From assembly GCA_051745835.1 (NCBI GenBank), contig JBNJEL010000007.1:1-33001 (forward strand): a stretch of 33,001 nt of DNA, in the 5' to 3' direction. Positions 16,813 through 23,424 of the stretch are shown piece by piece. Every line of letters starts with the position of its first letter. Position 1 is the stretch's first letter. A program made the position numbers and the translations under genes. The notes beneath the pieces were generated by a model, which was not told the origin of the DNA, ran no database searches, and saw only the letters and a list, made by a program, of their open reading frames with translations. The DNA is from JBNJEL01 sp051745835 (GTDB taxonomy: Bacteria; Bacillota; Halanaerobiia; Halobacteroidales; Acetohalobiaceae).

Positions 16813-17691
16813 ATGAAGGAGCGAATAATCTATCTACTCTATCGTGCGTTAAGCAGTTTAGTTAATCTGGTCCCTCGACGCTTTGCTGATCAGATAGGAC
16901 GTCGCTTTGGTGATCTGGCTTATCTCTTATTGCCGGATAGAAGAGATTTAGCCCTACAGAACCTTCAGTTAGTATTAGGAGTTAGTCAGTTGCAAGCTAA
17001 GGAGCTGACTAAGGCAAATTTTCGGCATTTAGGTCAGCTTTTAGTTGAATTTATGCGGCTACCGCAGTTGACTGCAGAGAAGTTAAACGAAACAGTTGAG
17101 ATTGAAGGTCTAGAGCATTTAACAGCGGCTGCTCAGTCGGATCAGGGTTATGTGCTCTGTACGGCTCATCTTGGGAATTGGGAACTGTTAGGAGCGATTT
17201 TAGCGCTTAAAGGGTTTAAGGTTAATGCTTTAGCAAGAGAGCAGAGTAATCAATTAATTTATGAAGATATTTTAAGAATTAGAGAGAATAAAGGGATTAA
17301 TGTTTTTGCTAATAAAGGTATGGCAATGCGAAAGGCTTATCAGGTTTTGGAAGCAGGAGAGGGACTTTTCGTCTTAAATGATCAGAAGTCGCGTCATGCT
17401 GAACACTATATAGAATTATTTGGACTACAAGCAAGAACACGGCTAGGAGCTGTGGAGTTAGCAGCGCGGACTAATTCTTTACTCTTACCGATCTATATTG
17501 TTCGTCATAAGCCTGGTCAACATCGGATTATTGTTAAGCCGCCGTGTAGTGTACCAAGTAATCCTACTATTAGTCAGCAACAAGAGGTTATGTCAAATTT
17601 ATATTCTAATTTAGAAGCGGTAATTAGGGATTATCCTGAACAATGGCTGTGGGCACATAACCGTTGGCAGGATTCTCCTGATTTAGAGTAG
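16813..17691 (+). CDS. lpxL: LpxL/HtrB-type lipid A late acyltransferase
   Basis: A 292-aa acyltransferase that probably adds a secondary acyl chain to Kdo2-lipid IVA at the inner membrane. The HX4E catalytic motif is clear: TAHLGNWE with His119 and Glu124. Other family features are the ANFRHLGQLLVEFMR stretch, LNDQKSRH and a closing PEQWLWAHNRWQ. The hydrophobic start (4-20) is a likely membrane anchor. Its ATG directly follows the kdsC stop with no gap and only a weak ribosome site (GTAGAG), implying coupling. LpxL, LpxM and LpxP cannot be told apart here. Some authors call such a gene waaM. Confidence 0.9.
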   Translation: MKERIIYLLYRALSSLVNLVPRRFADQIGRRFGDLAYLLLPDRRDLALQNLQLVLGVSQLQAKELTKANFRHLGQLLVEFMRLPQLTAEKLNETVEIEGLEHLTAAAQSDQGYVLCTAHLGNWELLGAILALKGFKVNALAREQSNQLIYEDILRIRENKGINVFANKGMAMRKAYQVLEAGEGLFVLNDQKSRHAEHYIELFGLQARTRLGAVELAARTNSLLLPIYIVRHKPGQHRIIVKPPCSVPSNPTISQQQEVMSNLYSNLEAVIRDYPEQWLWAHNRWQDSPDLE

Positions 17692-17711
17692 CGGAAAGGA
17701 GTGGGTTGAGA

Positions 17712-18290
17712 ATGCAAAAAAGATGGCTAATTATAATTTCTATAATCTTGGTTGTAATCAGTAGTCTGTTTTATTTTGGAGTAATTGATGAGTCGTCTAA
17801 TCCTTCTCATCCTACTCCTGATGAAGATAAAACTACCAAACAGCCACCGCAGAAGGAAGTTAGTCAAGCAGTAGTTGAGGTTAGTAGTGAAGATGGGCAG
17901 ACTGATTTGGAGTTGACGGCTGATAAGTTAATTCAACCAGCGGATGAGTCTTACTTTAAATTAGATGAGGTAACGATTAAAGTCTTTACAGTTAATCAAA
18001 AGCAAGAAAGAGAGTCACTACAAGCTACTTTAACTGCTCCGCAAGGTATTTATTGGCCTCAGGAAGGTAAGTTAAAGTTCTTTACAGGGGTAGTAGTTAA
18101 GAATGAAAGATTAAGAGTAAAAGCAGATGAACTATTCTGGAATCAAACGAAGAATCGTTGGCGCGGAATAGGAAATATTAAGTTAACTCATCATGCTCAA
18201 CAGGTTGAGGTTACTGGTGAGCGATTTATTGCTCCAGTAGAGTTAAAAGAGTTAAGAGTATTAGGTGATACTAGATTGATACACCAATAG
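17712..18290 (+). CDS. lptC: LPS export periplasmic protein LptC
   Basis: A ~192-aa bitopic protein: one membrane helix at about 5-24, a Pro/Lys/Glu-rich linker, then a beta-jellyroll domain of the LptC/OstA superfamily (LTADKLIQPA..., LTAPQGIYWPQEGKLKFFTGVVVKNE). LptC couples the LptB/FG ATPase complex to the periplasmic LptA bridge. ATG 17712 is chosen because AAAGGAG (17695-17701) lies 10 nt before it; the in-frame TTG at 17706 would be only 4 nt away. lptA follows directly. Sequence conservation in LptC is low, so the call relies partly on order lptC-lptA-lptB. Confidence 0.88.
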   Translation: MQKRWLIIISIILVVISSLFYFGVIDESSNPSHPTPDEDKTTKQPPQKEVSQAVVEVSSEDGQTDLELTADKLIQPADESYFKLDEVTIKVFTVNQKQERESLQATLTAPQGIYWPQEGKLKFFTGVVVKNERLRVKADELFWNQTKNRWRGIGNIKLTHHAQQVEVTGERFIAPVELKELRVLGDTRLIHQ

Positions 18291-18304
18291 GGTAGGTGAG
18301 TAGA

Positions 18305-18883
18305 ATGAATAGGTTTAGCAGAGGAGTTTTATTTAAATTAGCGCTCTTTGGTTTAGTGTTGAATTTAGTTTTAGCAGGACAGGTGATTGCTCAAGATAAG
18401 GGTGAACAACAGAGAGCTAATCAGTTAGAGATATTAGCTGATGAGATGGTGTTAAAGAATGATTCTGCGGTAGCAACCGGTAATGTTGAAGTCAATACCG
18501 CTCAAGGTCAGATGTTTGGTTCACGTTTAGAGTTAGATAAGTCCTATCAAAGCGGTCTATTAACCGGCAGTCCTAAGTTAATTAGTCAAGGCTGGGAGGT
18601 AACCGGTAAGCGATTTGAAATAGATTTTGCTAAGGATGAATTATTTGTTCCTAAGGAGGCTCACCTTAAGTCATCTGACTTAACTGCTGATGCAGATCAG
18701 TTGCAACTCTTATATCAAGCGGATCAAGCAATCTTAACTGGAAATGTAGTAGTAATTAACCAACAGCGGAAGTTGACTGGTGATAAAGTAGTGGTTAATC
18801 TAAAGACAGAAGAGCTGACTTCCGAAGGGCGTAGTCGACTGAAAATTCCACAACAAGATTTAAAGCAAGAGGATGAAGAGTAA
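18305..18883 (+). CDS. lptA: LPS transport periplasmic bridge protein LptA (OstA-like)
   Basis: A ~192-aa secreted protein with a signal peptide (hydrophobic about 9-25, cleavage near VIAQ-DK). The mature part is an OstA beta-jellyroll: LEILADEMVLKNDSAVATGNVEV, LTADADQLQL, ILTGNVVVINQQRKLTGDKVVVNL. LptA oligomers form the periplasmic slide for LPS between LptC and LptD. ATG 18305 is preferred, with AGGTGAG just upstream; an in-frame GTG at 18296 would add three residues. The stop overlaps the lptB ATG by 1 nt. Confidence 0.9.
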   Translation: MNRFSRGVLFKLALFGLVLNLVLAGQVIAQDKGEQQRANQLEILADEMVLKNDSAVATGNVEVNTAQGQMFGSRLELDKSYQSGLLTGSPKLISQGWEVTGKRFEIDFAKDELFVPKEAHLKSSDLTADADQLQLLYQADQAILTGNVVVINQQRKLTGDKVVVNLKTEELTSEGRSRLKIPQQDLKQEDEE

Positions 18884-19599
18884 TGGCGATCAAAGCTAAA
18901 AATTTGGTCAAGACTTATGATGGCGTTGATGTAGTCGATCACGTTAATTTTACTGTTGAACCCGGTGAGATTGTTGGCATCTTAGGCCCTAATGGTGCAG
19001 GGAAGACGACTACTTTCTATATGGTGGTTGGTTTAATTAGACCGGATCAAGGAGAGGTAATACTTAATCAAGAACAGATTACGACTCTACCAATGCATCT
19101 ACGGGCTAGAGCAGGGATTGGTTATTTAGCTCAAGAATCCTCTATCTTTCAGAAGTTAACGGTAGAAGAGAACCTACTAGCTATTCTAGAGATGATTGAC
19201 CGTCCTAAAGCTAATGAGAAGATAGTAGATGAGCTCTTGACTGAGTTTGATATTCAAGATATTCGTCATCAGAAAGGTTATACACTGTCAGGAGGAGAGC
19301 GAAGAAGGGCGGAGATTGCTCGTGCCTTAGTTACTGATCCGAATTATATTCTACTTGATGAACCCTTTGCCGGAGTTGATCCGATAGCGGTTAATGATAT
19401 CCAAGAGATTGTTTCTTATCTTAAAGATAAAGGATTAGGAGTCTTAATTACTGATCATAGTGTGCGCGAGACATTAGAGATTACGGATCGAGCCTATATT
19501 ATGCATCAAGGTGAGATTCTGTTATCAGGTACAGCAGAGGAGATTGCTGATAGTAAGGTGGCTCGTAAGTTCTATTTAGGTGATAAGTTTCAGATGTGA
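18883..19599 (+). CDS. lptB: LPS export ABC transporter ATPase LptB
   Basis: A 238-aa ATPase that powers LPS extraction from the inner membrane with LptF/G. Walker A GPNGAGKTT (35-43), signature LSGGERRRAEIARAL, Walker B YILLDEPFAGVDP and switch His in ITDHSV are all present. LSGGERRR and DEPFAGVDPIAV are typical of LptB rather than other ABC ATPases. It overlaps lptA by 1 nt, and the lptF/G gene follows after 9 nt. Confidence 0.97.
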   Translation: MAIKAKNLVKTYDGVDVVDHVNFTVEPGEIVGILGPNGAGKTTTFYMVVGLIRPDQGEVILNQEQITTLPMHLRARAGIGYLAQESSIFQKLTVEENLLAILEMIDRPKANEKIVDELLTEFDIQDIRHQKGYTLSGGERRRAEIARALVTDPNYILLDEPFAGVDPIAVNDIQEIVSYLKDKGLGVLITDHSVRETLEITDRAYIMHQGEILLSGTAEEIADSKVARKFYLGDKFQM

Positions 19600-19608
19600 G
19601 GTGGCAGA

Positions 19609-20703
19609 ATGAAGATAGTAGATAAGTATCTATTACAAGAATTATTGACTCCCTTCTTATTTGGAGTTTTTGCTTTTACTAGTATTTTTGTGGGAACTGA
19701 TATATTATTTGAGTTAGCCGATCTGATGATTGAATGGGGGATCTCCTTTGTTGTAGCTGGCAAGTTATTCTTCTTAAGTCTACCGGAAGTAATTGTTTTG
19801 ACCTTTCCAATGTCGATGTTATTAGCAACCTTACTTTCGTTTGGACGTTTATCAGGCGATAGTGAAGTAGTAGCGCTTAAGGCAGGAGGAGTAAGTTTCT
19901 TACGGCTGATTATTCCTGTTTTATTGGTAGCATTACTATTAAGCTGTTTAACCGTGCTAGCTAATGAAACTTTAGTACCGCAGAGTAAGAAAGCTTATCG
20001 TCAATTAATTTGGGAGATTAAGAATCGAAATCAAATGCCAACTACTCAAAAAAACCTTAGAATAGCACCACTTGATCCCCAGACGGATAGGATAGATTAT
20101 ATCTTCTATGCTTATCACTTTGATGGTTCAAGTTTAACAATGAAAGATGTTGCCTTTCAAGATTATGATGATGGTCAGTTAGTGCAGGTAATTGAAGCTA
20201 AGAAGGCAAAGTGGTTAGATCAACAGTGGCAGTTTATAGACGGTATTATCTATAATATTAATGATAAGAACAAGGTGCCGACGATGGAGTTCGATACTTA
20301 TACAGTCGAGAAGTTACAACGTCAACCTAAAGAGATTGTTAGAGCCCAAAAGGATCCCGATGAGATGAGTTTAGATGAATTAGCAGAACATATTGAATTA
20401 GAGCGTCAGGAAGGTAATGATGTAGTTTCACTACAGGTCTTATATTATCAGCGTTATGCAATACCTTTCTCCTGTTTTATTTTTGCTTTGATTGGTGCAC
20501 CGTTAGGTTTAAAGCCTAATCGTTCTGGGGCTTCGATTGGATTAGGTTTGAGTATTATTATTATCTTTATCTACTATATCTTAATGACAATTGGTTCTAC
20601 TTTAGGACAGACGGGTACATTACCGCCAATGATTGGGGCTTGGCTGCAAAATATTATCTTTGCTATAGTGGGAGCCGGATTGATTATTAAGATGGCACGA
20701 TAA
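19609..20703 (+). CDS. LPS export permease of the LptF/LptG (YjgP/YjgQ) family
   Basis: A 364-aa membrane protein with three N-terminal helices (about 12-32, 50-80, 100-122), a periplasmic beta-jellyroll (about 125-275), and three C-terminal helices (about 285-305, 312-333, 342-362). N-terminal KIVDKYLLQELLTPFLFG and the SGDSEVVALKAGG loop are LptF/G hallmarks. In E. coli LptF and LptG form a heterodimer with LptB2; only one such gene is seen here, so either a homodimer forms or the second gene lies elsewhere. Sequence does not say whether it is F or G. Confidence 0.92.
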   Translation: MKIVDKYLLQELLTPFLFGVFAFTSIFVGTDILFELADLMIEWGISFVVAGKLFFLSLPEVIVLTFPMSMLLATLLSFGRLSGDSEVVALKAGGVSFLRLIIPVLLVALLLSCLTVLANETLVPQSKKAYRQLIWEIKNRNQMPTTQKNLRIAPLDPQTDRIDYIFYAYHFDGSSLTMKDVAFQDYDDGQLVQVIEAKKAKWLDQQWQFIDGIIYNINDKNKVPTMEFDTYTVEKLQRQPKEIVRAQKDPDEMSLDELAEHIELERQEGNDVVSLQVLYYQRYAIPFSCFIFALIGAPLGLKPNRSGASIGLGLSIIIIFIYYILMTIGSTLGQTGTLPPMIGAWLQNIIFAIVGAGLIIKMAR

Positions 20704-20731
20704 CAGAAGTTAACCAGACAGGAGGGTCAAG

Positions 20732-21967
20732 ATGTATAGATTAATCTTAGTTGTAGTTTTAATCTTAATTAGCGGTTTAATTGCCTATATTGGAGATCAG
20801 ATCGGGATGAAGGTAGGACGTAAGCGGTTATCATTATTTGGACTGCGTCCGCGACATACTTCGATTTTAGTAACTATTTTAACAGGGATCTTAATTGCTA
20901 CCACCACTATTACCCTCTTGTTGGTGACTTCACGTGGTGTGAGGATGGCTCTCTTTAATATGCAAGAGATGATTGCGGAGTTAAATACATTATCGCGTAA
21001 AGTGTCTGTTAAAGATGAGCAATTACAACAGATGCAGGAGCAAATTCAAGCTAAGAGTGATGAACTAGCCTCTTTAAAGGAGGAAAAGAAACAGATTACT
21101 CAACAGCTTAGTGAGACAAACCAGGAGTATCAACAGGTTAAAGATAAATTAGAGCAGGCTGATCAAGAATTAGCTGATTTAACAGCTGAGAAGAAGAAGT
21201 TATCTGATCAGGTAGCTAGTCTAAAGGGAGAGGTTTCTACTTTAGAAGAAAAAATCCAAGAGCTGACTACCCAAAAGGAAGAGTTAGCAACCAAGGTTGA
21301 TAATCTATCTTATGGTCTCCAGTTTATGGGACAGAAGTATCTTGATTCGGCAGTAGGTGATATTGTCTATCAGAAAGGTGAAGTGATTTATTCAGATGTA
21401 ATTGATGGCGGTCAAAGTGATCAAACAACGGTTAAAGAGTTAGATCACTTTATTAAACAGGCTAATCAATCAGCTTTAGAGCGAGGGATTACAACTGAGG
21501 AAGAAGAACGAGTAATTAAGATGTATGAAGATGACCTCTTTCAAACAGCTAAGTCTTTGCGACAGAAGGAGCAACGGATGATTGTTCGTTTGATTGCTCA
21601 AAAAAATACTCTTCAAAATGAGGAGGTCTTAGCTAAATTCAAACTTTATCCGGATCGTTTGGTCTATGATCGTGGTGAGACAATTGCTCAAATTAATCTC
21701 CAAGCTGACGAATCACTAAAGAAGTTAGAGAGTGATTTAGAAGGATTCTTAACTGAAATTAATAAGCAAGCAATTCAAGATGGATTGATTCCTAATTCTC
21801 AGGGACAAGTAGGTAGTTTAGGTTTTAGTCGTTTCTATTCTTTATTTAATCAGATTAAGGAGCGTAAGCAGCGAGTAACAGTTAAAGTAGTAGCAGTTAA
21901 GGATATTTGGCGGAGCAATATTTTAGCATCTAATATTAAATTTGTGGTAGAGGCGAGCGAGGAGTGA
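20732..21967 (+). CDS. DUF3084 coiled-coil inner-membrane protein
   Basis: A 411-aa protein with TM helices at about 3-22 and 44-66, a long heptad-rich coiled coil at about 75-195, and a mixed C-terminal domain to 411. The start (ISGLIAYIGDQIGMKVGRKRLSLFGLRPRHTS, seen in two adjoining blocks) is the DUF3084 pattern, found in cyanobacteria and diderm Firmicutes. Function unknown. The coiled coil is long enough to reach into the periplasm, which could suit a scaffold in LPS transport or envelope spacing, but that is inference. Ribosome site AGGAGGG; it overlaps the YqgF-like gene by 4 nt (GTGA), so the two are coupled. Confidence 0.8.
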   Translation: MYRLILVVVLILISGLIAYIGDQIGMKVGRKRLSLFGLRPRHTSILVTILTGILIATTTITLLLVTSRGVRMALFNMQEMIAELNTLSRKVSVKDEQLQQMQEQIQAKSDELASLKEEKKQITQQLSETNQEYQQVKDKLEQADQELADLTAEKKKLSDQVASLKGEVSTLEEKIQELTTQKEELATKVDNLSYGLQFMGQKYLDSAVGDIVYQKGEVIYSDVIDGGQSDQTTVKELDHFIKQANQSALERGITTEEEERVIKMYEDDLFQTAKSLRQKEQRMIVRLIAQKNTLQNEEVLAKFKLYPDRLVYDRGETIAQINLQADESLKKLESDLEGFLTEINKQAIQDGLIPNSQGQVGSLGFSRFYSLFNQIKERKQRVTVKVVAVKDIWRSNILASNIKFVVEASEE

Positions 21968-22359
21968 GAGAATTGATTTTAGGAGTCGATCCAGGACGTG
22001 ATAAATGCGGGTTAGCTATAGTGGATAGAGAGCTGGTTGTTCATTATCAACAGGTAGTGGCTACAGATAAAGTGTCTAGTAAGGTGCAGTCATTAATTAG
22101 TACTTATAATTTAGAGCTAATTGTAGTTGGTGACGGGACTACTTCTCAACAGTTAGTCGCAAATTTAGATACAGAGTTAGAGATTAAGCTAATTGATGAG
22201 ACTAACTCTACTTTGGAGGCTAGAAAGCGTTTTTGGCAGGAGCATCCGCCGACAGGTTGGCGGAGATTGTTACCTCGTTCATTTCAGACTCCTAATCAAT
22301 CGCTAGATGATTATGTAGCAATTATTTTAGTAGAAAGGTATTTGGCTGAAGGTCTGTAG
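21964..22359 (+). CDS. YqgF/RuvC-like RNase H-fold nuclease
   Basis: A 131-aa protein with an RNase H-fold start LILGVDPGRDKCGLAIVD (Asp9), strand LIVVGDGTTSQQ, then LIDETNSTLEARKRF with Glu79, and DDYVAIILVERYL with Asp115/116. These are the acidic positions expected of YqgF (pre-16S rRNA processing) and RuvC-like nucleases. The central insertion HPPTGWRRLLPRSFQTP differs from standard YqgF, so it may be a paralogue with another role. GTG start overlapping the DUF3084 stop by 4 nt. A nucleic-acid enzyme at the end of an LPS-export operon is unexpected. Confidence 0.75.
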   Translation: MRELILGVDPGRDKCGLAIVDRELVVHYQQVVATDKVSSKVQSLISTYNLELIVVGDGTTSQQLVANLDTELEIKLIDETNSTLEARKRFWQEHPPTGWRRLLPRSFQTPNQSLDDYVAIILVERYLAEGL

Positions 22360-22397
22360 TTACTTAATCTAGAACTTATTACTTAAGGAGGAGTTAG

Positions 22398-22835
22398 ATG
22401 ATGAAGAAGGTGAGCTTATTACTAACTTTAATTCTTGTTTTAATAGCTGTTGCTCCAGTATTGGCTGCTAATCCATTTACTGATGTGCCAGCTGGTCATT
22501 GGGCTTATGAAGCCGTCTCTAAAGTGTCTGAGCTAGGAATTATGGAAGGAACACCGCAGGGAGAATTTAATGGTAAAGAATCAGTTAGCCGTTATCGAAT
22601 GGCAATAATTACTGCTCGGATTATTAATCAGATTGAGAAAAAAGAGAATAAGTTAGATGAACAAAAGAAGCAAGAAGTAAAAGATATTGTCAGTAAATTA
22701 GAGCAGGAGTTTGAAGAGGAGTTAGAGTTAATTCAATCAGATATTGAAACATTACATCAGAAGAGTGATGAGAATAAGAATTTAAGTATCACAGCTATTT
22801 TATTATCTTTAATTGCTATAGGAGCAGCTAATTAA
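22398..22835 (+). CDS. Short SLH-domain protein with C-terminal hydrophobic helix
   Basis: A 145-aa exported protein with a signal peptide at 1-23/24 (VLA-A), one S-layer homology domain at about 25-75 (NPFTDVPAGHWAYEAV...SRYRMAIITAR), a coiled coil at about 75-125, and a hydrophobic end (LSITAILLSLIAIGAAN). The first 75 residues closely resemble the SLH porin at 23425, so the two look like tandem paralogues, but here the beta-barrel is replaced by one hydrophobic segment. SLH domains bind secondary cell-wall polymer or polyamine-modified peptidoglycan. It may tether a membrane to the wall; which membrane is unknown. Strong ribosome site AAGGAGGAG, 5-6 nt spacing. Its own terminator follows. 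Confidence 0.8.
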   Translation: MMKKVSLLLTLILVLIAVAPVLAANPFTDVPAGHWAYEAVSKVSELGIMEGTPQGEFNGKESVSRYRMAIITARIINQIEKKENKLDEQKKQEVKDIVSKLEQEFEEELELIQSDIETLHQKSDENKNLSITAILLSLIAIGAAN

Positions 22836-22873
22836 GTTAGCGCTAATTATTTTATAATTTTATATTTCTAATC

Positions 22874-22905
22874 AAGCTCTGCAATTAAGTTTGCAGGGCT
22901 TTTTA
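22874..22905 (+). terminator. Rho-independent terminator after the short SLH gene
   Basis: Stem AGCTCTGCA / TGCAGGGCT (one G-T pair), 8-nt loop, then TTTTT. It probably ends the LPS-transport/SLH transcript. Confidence 0.85.
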
Positions 22906-23029
22906 TTATGGCTAAATTTACTAACAGGATTTCGGGAGGGAAGGTATAAATGTTACATATGAATGAACAGTCATTGTGAATTAGAGTTAGCTTAATTACC
23001 AATTTTTACTCCAGATTTCGAGCAGGAAC

Positions 23030-23057
23030 TTGTCGAATTGAGTAGAAATAATATAAT
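23030..23057 (+). promoter_or_regulatory. Promoter of the SLH porin, with Spo0A-like box
   Basis: TTGTCG (23030-23035), a 16-bp spacer and a perfect TATAAT (23052-23057). TGTCGAA at 23031-23037, which matches the Spo0A box core TGNCGAA, overlaps the -35. The promoter is plausible; Spo0A control is speculative because a 7-mer occurs by chance a few times in a window this size. Confidence 0.55.
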
Positions 23058-23202
23058 ACAGAAAGAGTAAAAATAAAGCAGTTAAAGTTATTAAATTACA
23101 TAAATTTGTAAATAAAAATCGAGGATAAGTTGTTTTATAATTTTAGTTATTAATTCTTCACCTATTAATTATAGTTACCAAGCAAGAAAGGAGGTGCACC
23201 CC

Positions 23203-23283
23203 GGTTAGCTTGATGGCTATTAATTAAAGGTGATTATTTACCATACTATATCTCTTTGGTTAGCTTAATAGCTAGATAATTAA
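23203..23283 (+). repeat. Two hairpin-forming direct repeats in the porin leader
   Basis: Copy 1 (23203-23227) and copy 2 (23258-23283) share GGTTAGCTTRATRGCTA and a final AATTAA, 55 nt apart. Each can fold as TAGCT-4 nt-RGCTA; the closing T-G pair in copy 1 is a T-A pair in copy 2, so pairing is kept despite the change. A shorter match, GTTAGCTTAAT, lies upstream at 22986-22996. Confidence 0.6.
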
Positions 23284-23424
23284 GGAGTAAGGAGAGAAGA
23301 GGAAACCAGGCAACTCGCTTTCAAATTACTCCTTAGATTAGTAGCATAGTTAGGTTAACTGAAGTAATACACTACACAATCTACTACTAAAACAAGTAAC
23401 TAAATAATCTAGGGGGAATAACAG

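Larger units (their letters stand above)
22906..23424 (+). other. Gene-free region before the SLH porin: promoter and structured leader
   Basis: No credible ORF is present. It holds a promoter (23030-23057), an AT-rich stretch, a Shine-Dalgarno-like GAAAGGAGG (23186-23194) not followed by a gene, two near-identical ~25-nt direct repeats each able to form a small hairpin (23203-23227 and 23258-23283), a 10-bp stem (23281-23290 with 23326-23335), and a 7-bp stem (23338-23344 with 23384-23390) enclosing a smaller hairpin (23348-23360). If the promoter is right, the leader of the porin mRNA is about 360 nt. No known riboswitch consensus was recognised. Confidence 0.6.

Noticed and set aside
21964..22359. 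True RuvC Holliday-junction resolvase
   Set aside because: At 131 aa with YqgF-like spacing of acidic residues and no ruvA/ruvB nearby, YqgF-like is the better fit.
22950..22979. Nine-codon ORF (MLHMNEQSL) after a GGGAGGG sequence
   Set aside because: Too short, no conservation evidence, and not linked to the porin start; could be chance.
23186..23227. Leader-peptide gene after AAAGGAGGTG in the porin leader
   Set aside because: The only starts (TTG 23210, ATG 23213) give 5-6 codons at too great a spacing (13-16 nt); an mRNA-stability element is more likely.
23281..23335. Known riboswitch (c-di-GMP, cobalamin, SAM types considered)
   Set aside because: A 10-bp stem is present but none of the conserved core sequences of these classes was found.
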